A program made the translations under genes and the position numbers. This document shows positions 30,793 to 40,627 of a DNA stretch of 64,000 nt, piece after piece (position 1 is the first letter of the stretch; each line of letters begins with the position of its first letter). The notes beneath the pieces are model-generated. The model made no database searches, had not been told where the DNA came from, and was given only the letters and a program-made list of their open reading frames with translations. Source of the DNA: Zychaea mexicana (taxonomy: Eukaryota; Mucoromycota; Mucoromycetes; Mucorales; Lichtheimiaceae); NCBI RefSeq assembly GCF_025766255.1, contig NW_026516793.1, positions 1-64,000 of the forward strand. Direction: 5' to 3'.

Positions 30793-32371
30793 CGACCTTC
30801 CTTACGAGCTTGCTCCCAGGTAAGCTTAGTGGGAATCCGTTCAGTCTGGTCCACATCCATGGGGTCATTCTTGAATGTTCGAGAGCGGTCCTTGAAATGG
30901 CGGGAGCCAAAATGCTTCTTGAACTTCTTACCAGGTGAGCTATTCTTATGTGACGTGTGGTGTTGGCTACCTTGGGTACTCAAACTGGCATTGTCATAGT
31001 TCTCAGCAAGCTTCATTGCCTTGCGAAGAGTCTTGGGTTCCTCGAGTTCGACATACTTCTTGGTTTGGCTCTTGAGATTATTGACAAAACGGCTGAGCGC
31101 TTCCGCCTCACTCACGTCAGTGCACTCAACAAATGCAGCTTGGAATGCCGAGTTATACTTGGTCACGCTACCAACTTGGCGACAGGACTCGAGTCGTTGG
31201 CGATTGGTCTTATAGACATTCAATGGTAAGAATCGTTCGCGAATCGCCTTCTTGAATTTATGCCATGTTTTAGGGGCCTGGTCTGCTTGTCTTAACATAC
31301 GCACCATAGGGTCGCATCATCTACCATTTGACTTGTTGCGATGGCGACACACATATTCTTCTTGATGTTGGCCTTGGTAAAATACTCCTCGAGGTTGAAT
31401 AGCCAGGATTCGATCTTGTAGGGGCTACCTGAGTACTTTTCTTCTGGTGGCTTGAACTTGTAAGGGCTGCGTGAGTGTGAGTGGGATCCTTGCTTGCCGT
31501 CACCCTCACCAGTGGAGTCTTCGTCTGAGGACTTGTTCACCTGTTCCATCCCTGGGTCCGAGGCATCATCATCAGATAATGAAGATGAGTCCTTATCGGA
31601 GTCAGAAGGATCATCATATGCCTGTGTAGATCGGGTGCCTGACCGTGGGATCTGTGCGCCTTTTTTCCATGGGGTTCTCATACTGCGCCTTGTCCGACAT
31701 TACTTGTGTCACCTTTTCTTGGTTTGCTGTGATCTCTTGTAACTTGCTTACTACATGCGACATAGTAGACGACAAGGTTGTTACTTATTCTTGAATCTTG
31801 TCCTGGGCAACATAGACCTTATGCATTTCTGATGGGAGTTGAGTATTGAGCTGGTCCCAGAGGTGGTGTACTTCTTGCAGGGCTAGTGCCGCTGTGTCAC
31901 CTATGTGTGGGGCTCGGCACCTGGATCCGTGGGTATAGGTACTTCTTGTGCTTCGTTCATTATACTTGTGTTCAATGAGGGAACTTGTCCTACTTCCTTT
32001 AGGTTTTCCGTATTGCCGGGAGCTACTTCGTGGTCCAGAACTTCTTGCTCTATGGCTTCACTTGCGTCGAAATACCTGCTCCTAGTCGAAGTTGACTGTG
32101 TCGGCTTAGGTCTAATAATCTATTTACTAGTACTTGCTTGACTAGACGAGTCTACTCTAGTATATAGGCCTTACACTCTCTTCTCTTGGTTCTGAGATGC
32201 AAATTTCTCCAATAGCTGGTCTGCTGGTGTTGATAGAAAGCTTGACCAGAATTGCTTTATTTCTTGACGTTGGTCTTGTTCGTTCAGCTTGCCTTGTCCT
32301 TGCACGTGCTCTTGCTGACTTGCTTATAACTTATTGACTGTTGATTGATGAATCGAAACTTCCGCTACCAA
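30717..32371 (-). pseudogene. Gag with CCHC zinc knuckle
   Basis: The frame opens right after the 5' LTR. The N-terminal part is Gln-rich (SQQEHVQGQGK, SFLSTPADQLLEKF) with TAA at 32324 and 32171 and TAG at 32120. A 2-bp CA duplication near 31907 shifts the frame. A coiled segment (ALQEVHHLWDQLNTQLPSE, with TAA at 31785) follows, and another shift in an A-run near 31668. The capsid region is YSGSPYKIESWLFNLEEYF, WHKFKKAIRERFLPL and FVNNLKSQTKKYV; the knuckle CQYCGSKEHIKKEC lies near 30760. The product would package element RNA. No TGA occurs in the main frame. Confidence 0.75.
32359..32370 (-). other. Primer-binding site
   Basis: TGGTAGCGGAAG begins 2 nt inside the 5' LTR on the minus strand. 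The TGGTAGC start resembles initiator-Met tRNA complements used by other gypsy elements. No matching tRNA is in this window. Confidence 0.6.
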
Positions 32372-32372
32372 G

Positions 32373-32557
32373 TGTTATAGACTAGGGCCTTGTCTATAGG
32401 GAACGTTTATCCAGGTCAGTGAATGATTCAGTGGGAAAGAGGTTACTTTTTATTTTCCCAACCCAGCCAGCCTTTATATACTGCTGGGCCTAATAAGCTT
32501 TGTACAACCCAGGCCGGGGCCCAGGTTCCTTGACTAACTGCTACATAGTCGGTAACA
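32373..32557 (-). repeat. 5' LTR of the 25.4-32.6 kb gypsy element
   Basis: 185-bp copy of 25429-25613 (TG...CA ends). Confidence 0.93.
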
Positions 32558-33061
32558 ATTATAAAACAAAATAGCTATAAAGGCTTACCAGTTAGACCCC
32601 TATATTTGAAAAGTTAATGAATAACGTCAGCTGTTATTGTAATAAACTTTTATCGCCATAGCTAAATCTAATATTCCTCCATTACATATATATATATATT
32701 TTTAATTTTTATTTTTTTAATTTTTTTGATATTTATAGATTGTTTTCTCTCTTTTTTTTTTAGGTACATGTAGTTTACTATGTTGAGAACATAGAAAATC
32801 AGGTTTATTGTCACCAATATTTGTTCTTATTTTCCGATGACACATATATCCTTCTTTTTTTCCTCTTTTATAAACATATGAATGTATATTATTACTGCTA
32901 TTGGTATACCAAAAATTATTTGTTTTTGTTTCTTCCAATTTTTCCTTTATGATATTTTTCATTAGTTTTTATTTTTCTTCTTTCAAATTACATAGAATTT
33001 CATCATCAAAATATTTATCCATAACTTGAGTCATGATATCTTTCATTGAGCTTATCATAGC
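32558..33061. other. AT-rich flank of gypsy insertion
   Basis: The continuation of the AT-rich DNA that the gypsy element split. A minus-strand frame at 32717-32962 (with Lys-rich ends and C...H spacing) may be the front of the Harbinger-like transposase, but I cannot show this. Confidence 0.3.
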
Positions 33062-33536
33062 TCAAAATACTTATTCTGCCCCAAGTTTAACTTTGAAAGT
33101 CAGTTGGGAGAGAGTGTAAAGACAGTTAAAAAAATGTTAAAGTGTACTTGTCATCTTGTTTCATAAGAGAATTATATATTTCGGCCGTATGAGATTGTAA
33201 GCAAAGAGAGAACGGGAGAGGCAAGATCTTACTACTACAATAGGAGAAACAAAAATGGAGGAGAATAACAAACCACTTTTCATACGAGAAATAAACTCGG
33301 TTTGTTATTATTACTTCTTTACAACTTCCTTTTTCACCTCCATTTTTGTTTTTCTTACTGTAGTAGTAAGATCTTGCCTCTCCTGTTCTCTCTTTGCTTA
33401 CAATCTCATACGGCCGAAATATATAATTCTCTTATGAAACAAGATGACAAGTACACTTTAACATTTTTTTAACTGTCTTTACACTCTCTCCCAACTGACT
33501 TTCAAAGTTAAATTTGGGGCAGAATAAGTATTTTGA
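33062..33536. repeat. Fold-back element (475-bp near-palindrome)
   Basis: Two arms of over 200 bp are inverted copies of each other and meet around 33285-33300: TCAAAATACTTATTCTGCCC at the left end is mirrored by GGGCAGAATAAGTATTTTGA at the right end. Flanking TCATAGC / TCATAGT may be a 6-7-bp target duplication. The RNA or single strand would form one long hairpin. It carries no gene; probably a MITE-like fold-back element. Confidence 0.85.
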
Positions 33537-33683
33537 TCATAGTTTGTTTACATACAAGGATTTCTGCGTTGAGGATCACCATTTTTTCTTATTAATTAAT
33601 ATCATTGTGATTATATTTTTATATTATAAAAAAAATTCAATTTTGTTTTTTCGATTTTTAAAATTCAGCTAATAATTAAAAAT
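33537..33683. other. Short AT-rich spacer
   Basis: Between the fold-back element and the MULE; ends with the target copy TTAAAAAT (33676-33683). Confidence 0.5.
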
Positions 33684-33775
33684 GGGCAGATCTATTTGCA
33701 CCCCCCCTCGTGCAACTTCCCAGTCACTGCCTGGCCCGGATTTTTAGTTTGCACCCCCCCCTCCCACCGAAACAC
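33684..33775 (+). repeat. Left TIR of MULE
   Basis: Inverted copy of 38858-38950 with a few indels in the C-runs. Confidence 0.9.
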
Positions 33776-34939
33776 CTTTATTAAGCAGAGAAGGAGTTGT
33801 GGAAAAAATCATTACTATTTTTGACAAGTCTTTTTCATTCATAAAGCCCATACTATTAATCATTCCATGCAACGACAGGAACATTCAAGGCACTTATCCA
33901 GCGATTCCTTTTAAGATTTCTTTTCAAAAAACACTCTAAACTAGGCCATGTGTGGGCGAGTAGGTAATTCTTATGCAACGAGACTAATAGTCTTAGCAAC
34001 GATTTCAACTGGGATGAACAAAATGAAATTGTTTTGCTTTCTTTTGCTTATAATGTAGTTGACAAGACTTGAACAAATATGCAAGCGTTCAATGCTTTCA
34101 CTAGAGCTAACAAAGAGACAATCGGAATTTACTATGTAAAGATGGTAAATTAACAAAAGAAACCTGATTTTCTGTTTATTTCTTTATGTACTTTGGCTTC
34201 TCTGTCAGTATTACGGCAGTTCCCTTACAGATAAATCAGCATTGTGCTAGACGAAAAAAAATATAACTAGAGTGGTGTGATTCGAAGGCGATTGGCCGTT
34301 GTGTGGGTGGGCTTTATATGTCCGCTGGTGCAGTAGCAGACTATGTGTTAAGGAGAGGAGTATCTGTGGTCGTCGTTTCTCATTTTTTCTTCTAATAGTC
34401 ATCTTAAAACGACGAAGCAAATATCGATGATGAAATTGATGACTGCAACTGGTATTGAATGTCATTACACTCGAAACATTGTGTACACTATAAATACATT
34501 TGACGAACTATGCGAGTGTATCTCTGTTTTTCCCTTGGCTATTATCAGGACGGCAATATGAACTCCAACATTGAACAGACGCCATATGGATGGTCCGATA
34601 TATTCAAGGAACCAAAGAGTCTAAGTAGGTGCTAAAGGGGTTGCTCCTTCTTTTGCATACACACATTGGCAGCTGACTGTTCATGCTGATATAAAAAGGG
34701 ATTGTAAACAAAAATTAGAAAAATAATAAAGGAAGTGGTATCATCAGACTGTCCATATAATTGAATGGCCTAGTACTTTGCAGCCTCATGGGTTCACCTT
34801 TTCCTGGTCGATGTATCCATTGGTTCAAACATGTGTATATCGGATTAATTATATGAATATCAGAAAAAGAGAGGGGGAGAAAAGTAAAGGAAGAGAAGAG
34901 AGAGAAAAGAAAGAGCGGGCAAGAAGAGACATTGTGCTA

Positions 34940-35693
34940 CTAAAATTGATAAGGTCCAGTTAGGTCAACTGGCTCAGAATCAGAGTGTTCTGCTTCAGAT
35001 CCAGATGAAAGAGAATGAGCATCCAAATTTTCTGGAAGGGGAATATCCACATGGATCATGCTTTCAAATGCGTCTTGGTATAAGGGATACCATTGATCAC
35101 CTCGGATTCTGGCACCACCATCTTTGCGGCCTTTACCTCGAGCATAAGGGTAGCAGGCAGGCCATTCAATCAATGCACCCGGCCTGAGCTGGATGAAAAT
35201 TATATGGTTGTGAATGAGCTGCATGACGATTGGAGTTGTACGTATCGCTTGGGATGGGGTGCTTAGTAAGGGGCAAAATAACGAGGATTCAGTGCCAAAG
35301 AATGCTATAGGCGTATTGAACGCATCCGAGGCAAGCTGAGCACACTATGGATAGTAAAACCAATGATGCACATTTGGATCAAGGACACTTAGCATTCTTT
35401 CAGCGTCGAACCTCTCATAAATACTTTTTCCGCGATTTTTGATAAAGAACTCGCGCATTCCAGCCTTGATATCAATATATCGTTTTTCATCTCTAAGTAA
35501 AGCAACAGCCAACGAGCGGAAACCATAATTTCCATCTGGCTTCGGATTGTGCACTAAATTCACAGTAGAGCGTGGAATTGCATCGCAGACCATGTCCAGA
35601 TTTGGCACAATAGGTAGATCAGCAGACGGAAAAGGTGATGGTAAAGAAGTGGGCAAAAAGGATGACCAAAAAGGTGGCATTGTAAGTTGTTGT

Positions 35694-35738
<45 letters not shown>

Positions 35739-36652
35739 GGTGGCGGTGGCGGTAGTGGTATGGTAGTGATGTCAGCTTTAACTTTATGCTTGCCCTCCCT
35801 TAGTAAACCTGGTCAGTACTGTATATCTAATAACAATAGAAGATCAATTACAGCAATGATTATACTGTTACTTACCAAATGTCGGCTGCTTCGCGACCCG
35901 CGTTTGTTTTGGCTTTCTTGTTGCTTTCGTTCTGTTGGTGTTCCAAAGCAATAAGATCGCGCTTTGAGCTGCGCTTACGTTTGCCTTTCGTTGGTAGAGA
36001 TTTTGGCTGCTCCAGTTGCTTGATGTCTATAAAAAGTTCATCGCTGATGGCTTGCAAATGACGTAGAAGAGTTGAGCGTTGCTTTTGGTCAGGAAATCGA
36101 TGCAACATAGTGGTGATACGCGTGAGCTCAGCCTCGATTTGACTCTCCATGGTGGGAGCAGAATATGATTCCGAGATCGCTAGAGTGTTGCTGCTACTGT
36201 GGAGTGTTTCTTCCTCTACATAAAGTTACTACAGCTTAGTATAGCGAGTAAGAGTGGTGTTAAACTATCTATACCTTCAGGAGCTGTTTTTTTAGGATGG
36301 AGATGCCAGCGTCTAGGGATAATGCTCAAAGGAATTTTTCCTTTAGACGGTATCATGTGACAGCAAGGAATTCCGTAATGAGCTTTGATTGCACATCGAC
36401 TGTTGTCGGTTCTTAGTGGATTTGGATATACAAGCTCCTTGCGAATTGCATTGAACGCGAACTTCGATATGTGGCGCTGTAAATCTACCAGCCTTTCCTT
36501 TTGACTTGGCGGGATATGGGAGTTTACACCGAAATGTTCGCTATCCAATTGACGATCCCAACTTAGATTCTGCACAGGCAAATCAACACACAGCGAATAC
36601 GATTAGCAATTAATGTGCGTAGAATAGGATTGTAGGTAAATATCAAACTACC

Positions 36653-36683
<31 letters not shown>

Positions 36684-38226
36684 ATATACGAATGTATTGT
36701 ACCTTTAATCTGTAGAATTCATCGATTTGCTCAAAAGCAAGGTATAGGTTACCACTGGCGGACTGTATGGCCTTCTTTATATTGGCATGCGTTCCTTCAA
36801 CTCTGTTGGTGGTGCTATTTCTAAGATGCTTGACATCTGCGAGGTACCGTCCGACCCATTTTTCTTTATAAGAAAGCTTACTGCAAGCGAAAGTATTACA
36901 CATAAGTATAGTGTCCAAGCAAACGATCTCCGTTTAAAATCCAGTATATAGTTACCTCTCGAGATATGCTTTCACTTCTTTCGGCTTTTTGGCTTTCATT
37001 GCAGCCTCATTGTACATGCCGATCGCCTTTTGCTCGAAATCCTCATCTGGAACCAGCCGCTTGTTCTGGAACTTATCATCATATTCATCAGCCATCAAGT
37101 AGTTGATGGCTTTCAGGAGCGCCTCAAAGTCCTCTTTAACTTCAAAAAGTTTCTACAGCTTGACTTGAAAATTGCGTCTGATGCAGTTGGTACAGAGCAA
37201 TTTCTTCAAGTTGGGGAATACGTGATCCAAGGCTTTCATCAACGCGGATTCGCTGTCAGTTACAAAGACTTTCAGGGAGACTGGCTGCTCAGCTGGCCAG
37301 ACAACTTGCTCAAGCTTTTTGACAAACCAGTCGTAGCTGTCATTCGTTTCTTCAGACACCCATCCGCCAGTAATACAGAACGTTTTCAAGTCTGGATAAC
37401 CAACATTGCCTGTACCGACGACATTTACAAAGGGGAGCCGATGTCTGTTTGTCTTGTACGTGGCATCCATGATTATGGTTTCAGGGAATTGGCGAGCAAG
37501 TGAAATTGTAGAATGATGCGCAAAAAAAAGAGAGTGCAAGAACCGTTTTTCGCCATCTTGCTTCGATTCCCACTCAACGATGTAGTCCTTGTCCTATAGC
37601 TTGCTGATAAGCTTGAACATGGTATGGTCGGGATCGTTGTTGAATACCATCTGTCGCATATTCGTGATGTCCTTGGGGCTGACAACCGTTTTGTTAGCAG
37701 CAAGGTATGACACAATTGCAGTATTACTAGCGTGCCCTTTGATCATGCTAAGAACAATTTCGTGCTGCTTCCCATCGAGCTGACGAAGCATTGGATACGA
37801 CGAGAGCTCCTTTGCAATCTCATGATTGTGTTCACCGTCGTAAAAAGAGACAACGTGCCATTGCTGGCTAGCCTTGCTCAATGGCCGCAGCTTGATCTCA
37901 AACTCGCATCCAATTCGCTGGGAGTCTTTCTCGCGCCGTTTCTTGCTGTCCTTGCTGTTGGATCGAATGACATCACCTTTGTCGTTCGCTAATATGGTTT
38001 CTACTGTCGTAGTTTTGCCATCGTCATATACCTCTTGATTGGTAGGTTGTCCAAAGTGCTTGCAAACAAGACGGAGGACTCTTTTTTCTCCTGTACGCGT
38101 ACTTTTCAAGGTACACAGGGAAACCTTGCTCTTTTTCCCCCAGTCGACGCAAGCTTGTTTGGCAGAGTCAAAGTCGTCATAAGTGACTCGCAGTTCTTCA
38201 GGAATTGCACTTGTAGTTTTTGACAT
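34940..38226 (-). pseudogene. MULE transposase with SWIM finger and OTU-like domain
   Basis: From the ATG at 38226: a FAR1/WRKY-GCM1-like DNA-binding region (FDSAKQACVDWGKK, CEFEIKLR, HNHEIAKEL), then the MULE core TIIMDATYKTNRHRLPFVNV (first Asp), KVFVTDSESALMKAL (second Asp) and TNRVEGTHANIKKAI (Glu). A SWIM-like finger C..HYGIPCCHM follows, then introns and a poly-Gln run (35691-35737). Last is an OTU-like protease region, KPDGNYGFRSLAVALL, whose catalytic Cys is Tyr, with NHIIFIQL as the His part. TAGs at 37594, 37153 and 35345 interrupt the frame at plausible Gln positions. Introns fit about 36901-36956, 36590-36700 and 35777-35878. It ends DLTGPYQF at a TAG. Confidence 0.82.
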
Positions 38227-38857
38227 TGCGATGGAAATGAGTTGAGAGATTTAGAGAAGTATGCTTGTTTGTTTATAGGAAGTAAAAGAAGCAATTTTTA
38301 AGATACGCTCCAATTTCCATTGTCACTTCCTGAGTACTATGTAGTACCAAATATGATGCAAACGACACGATAATGTAGAGGTCAATGTGTCTATAGACTA
38401 TGTAGATAAATATACTGCTATTTGAAGGATTTTGCATTAATGCAGTCTCAGTTTCATATGCATTATGTAAAACGTGTCAAATCAAAAAGTTTATTTTCTT
38501 TTGTTTGTTTAATAATCCTCTTGGCCTCACTTTCTTTTCTACATTATTTTTCAGTTCCATCATTAGCATATTACTCGCATATTCTGTCCATGCATCGAGG
38601 GCACTTTTCTTTATACAAGCAAGTAGCAGTTGCCGGTGCTATATTTCATTGTGCGTGTGTGTGTCTCCTTTCTGACAACTTACGTTGAAAAAGGCAAATG
38701 CATACATTTAGTTTATAGCTACTCATTTTATGTTACTTGATACGATGCTAATGCTTCGTTCTTCAATCTTGTGTTGAATTGCTTCAATTCGATCTGTAAT
38801 TGAGGAATGTGGATGAAGTGGTGTGCAAGAATTGGTTCGATGAAGGGGGGTGTACGA

Positions 38858-38950
38858 AATGGTTCGGTGGGAGGGGGGGTTGCAAACTTAAAATCCGGGC
38901 CAGGCAGTGACTGGGGGGGTGCATGAGGGGGGGTGCAAATAGATCTGCCC
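38858..38950 (-). repeat. Right TIR of MULE
   Basis: Ends ...TGCAAATAGATCTGCCC; mirrors 33684-33775. Followed by the second TTAAAAAT. Confidence 0.9.
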
Positions 38951-39034
38951 TTAAAAATTTGGTGATAGCAAGTTATATAGTAATAAACCGATTAGTCCTC
39001 TATACTAATTACCAAAATCGCTAAATGCAATCTT

Positions 39035-39158
39035 CTGCCTCTCGGTTCTTCGGTTCTACTTATATAGAACCGGTTCGGTTCTTGATAGGAACCGAACTAT
39101 ATTTTCTCAGTTTCGGTTCGGTTCGGTTCCGGTTCTACAGTTCTGATACAGATCCCTA
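39035..39158. mobile_element. hAT-type right terminus with GGTTCGGTTC repeats
   Basis: Dense GGTTC/GAACC subterminal repeats ending CTGATACAGATCCCTA, the inverted counterpart of the left end at 17219. The MULE sits just inside it. Confidence 0.6.
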
Positions 39159-39161
39159 TTG

Positions 39162-39232
39162 ACTGCTGAGGGATTGGAATCCTTGATCTCCTGTTTCTAA
39201 AGCTGATGCCTTAACCACTTTCACACCTGCCT
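39162..39232 (-). pseudogene. tRNA-like relic (Leu/Ser type)
   Basis: The minus strand reads GTGAAAGTGGTTAAGGCA (A-box-like D arm) and about 45 nt later GGATTCCAATCC (B-box-like T arm). The anticodon stem and acceptor do not pair convincingly, so it is a relic or tRNA-derived sequence, not a functional gene. It abuts the hAT right terminus. Confidence 0.3.
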
Positions 39233-39790
39233 TTCTATATATGGTAGTCGAGGAAAAACAGTCACTGTTCGAATAAAAGCAGTCACACCGGGTAAATTCT
39301 TACGGTGACCTGACTATCTTTTTGAGGGGGACTATCTTGAGGAAGCTAAAGCCTTCACAAAGGATGCAGTGACATCTACTATATGAATTCATGCATCAAA
39401 TTTTTTTTCCCAATTACATACCAGGTTGCTTTGTAAAATTCTGCACAGAACTACTGAATGTGGCAGCTAGAGGTGCCATAGGGTACATATCAGTTTTTTT
39501 ATTCAATCTGGCCCCTTGCTAGGTAATTATCAAGCTGTTTTTAAAGAACTTGATAATTCATTTTTCGTGCAGTGCTTTGTGGTTATCTTTATGGTCCTAT
39601 CCCTCTTCGTGGTCATTTCAGTGTACTTCTATCTCAGTGGTTATTCTTTGTGGATCGTCTCTATTCTCTGTGATATCATTTTACTAAACAACGACAAAAG
39701 CAACTCGACAAATATGACTTATGTCGTAGCAAGATTTGACAGTGACACACTGTTTCCTTTTTGGATTTTTCCTGCTCCCTTTTTGACGTA
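39233..39790. other. Spacer before the 9.2-kb element
   Basis: Holds a hydrophobic plus-strand frame (39516-39815) running into the left TIR; I do not consider it a gene on present evidence. Otherwise nothing recognised. Confidence 0.3.
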
Positions 39791-40379
39791 CAGCGTTTTG
39801 CGTTTGAAACTATAAAATTTCTAGGGGGTGTAATATAGAGATGAACACTGGTGCGAAATACTGTATTTGATTGGTTGGAGAATAGAAATGATTTGTGATA
39901 AACAGACTCTCCCTGGTGAGAAATTAAGGGCGTCTAATGGCTCACTTCCTTTTTTTCCATGGGCGATGGATGCTGTCTAAGAACGCATCAGGTTTATTTT
40001 CATAGTATGAATCAATCTTATATTCATCACGACAAAATTTCATTAAACAGAGGTCTTGCCTCACAGCTAACTTCCTTTTCCCAGTGGGCGACGGAGGGCA
40101 TTCAACAGCGCACCGCACTTGCTTTCCCGACACCAATCGAGCTTTTCTATCCATAACAACAAGACATTCAATAAACAGCGTGACATGTTCCACTAGTACG
40201 CAGCCAATTTTTAGAGTTTCAAAATCTATTTTGTGACAAGGCTTTCTGAATCTACAGTGGATCAATTCCTTCCTTCATCTCATTCTTTTTTTTTTTCGTC
40301 CAACAGGTAAACTCGCATTGCTGGCCATACCAGCTGTACTGCCATAGTTCAAGCGTGAAGACTGAAAATTCTAGCAAGT
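39791..40379 (+). repeat. Left TIR (~590 bp)
   Basis: Inverted copy of 48425-49009, with scattered single-base differences and small indels. No protein is supported within it. Confidence 0.9.
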
Positions 40380-40627
40380 GCATTTTTGCCACAGGTATCT
40401 AGACTCTTCAAAGGGCATCATTTTTTACTTGAATATAATATTTATTGCACAGAGAAAAAAAAGTTTGGCATAAGTATAACTAGTGTAGAAGGACAGGTGC
40501 ATAGTGAAAGAGTGGAATGGAAAAAAATAAGTTGACATAGGTACGACTAGCGTACATGAAGAAAGAAGTGGAAAAGGAGGGCATAAAAAAGGAGTGTAAT
40601 GGGTACAGAAAAAACATAATAGCATTC

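Larger units (their letters stand above)
25429..32557 (-). mobile_element. 7.1-kb Ty3/gypsy element with opposite-strand ORF
   Basis: Minus-strand element with 185-bp LTRs at 25429-25613 and 32373-32557 (TGTTATAG...GGTAACA, four differences by eye). Flanks ATCAT and ATTAT look like a 5-bp target duplication with one C/T change. The primer-binding site TGGTAGCGGAAG follows the 5' LTR and the tract AGAGGGGGAGAA precedes the 3' LTR. Gag, protease, RT, RNase H and a chromodomain-containing integrase are recognisable. The sense frame carries ten TAA/TAG codons and no TGA until the pol terminator, plus a few single-base frame changes. A plus-strand ORF occupies the space between pol and the 3' LTR. 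Confidence 0.92.
33684..38950 (-). mobile_element. MULE transposon (5.27 kb) with ~90-bp TIRs
   Basis: The left end GGGCAGATCTATTTGCACCC is mirrored at the right end. Similarity extends about 90 bp through AGTCACTGCCTGGCCCGG and the C-rich tract before CCACCGAA. A perfect 8-bp target duplication TTAAAAAT flanks it (33676-33683, 38951-38958). It encodes one minus-strand transposase gene with MULE and OTU-like domains. About 1.2 kb between the gene's end and the left TIR (33776-34939) is non-coding. TIR structure, duplication length and the transposase agree with Mutator-like elements. Confidence 0.92.

Noticed and set aside
35695..35740. Possible triplet-repeat feature independent of genes
   Set aside because: It is the poly-Gln run of the MULE-OTU gene on the minus strand.
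36650..36682. TA-rich run as a target or regulatory site
   Set aside because: Simple TA microsatellite inside a predicted intron of the MULE gene.
39516..39815. Hydrophobic 99-residue plus-strand frame resembling a membrane protein
   Set aside because: It runs into the left TIR of the 9.2-kb element, has no homologue-like motif and sits in T-rich DNA where hydrophobic frames arise by chance.
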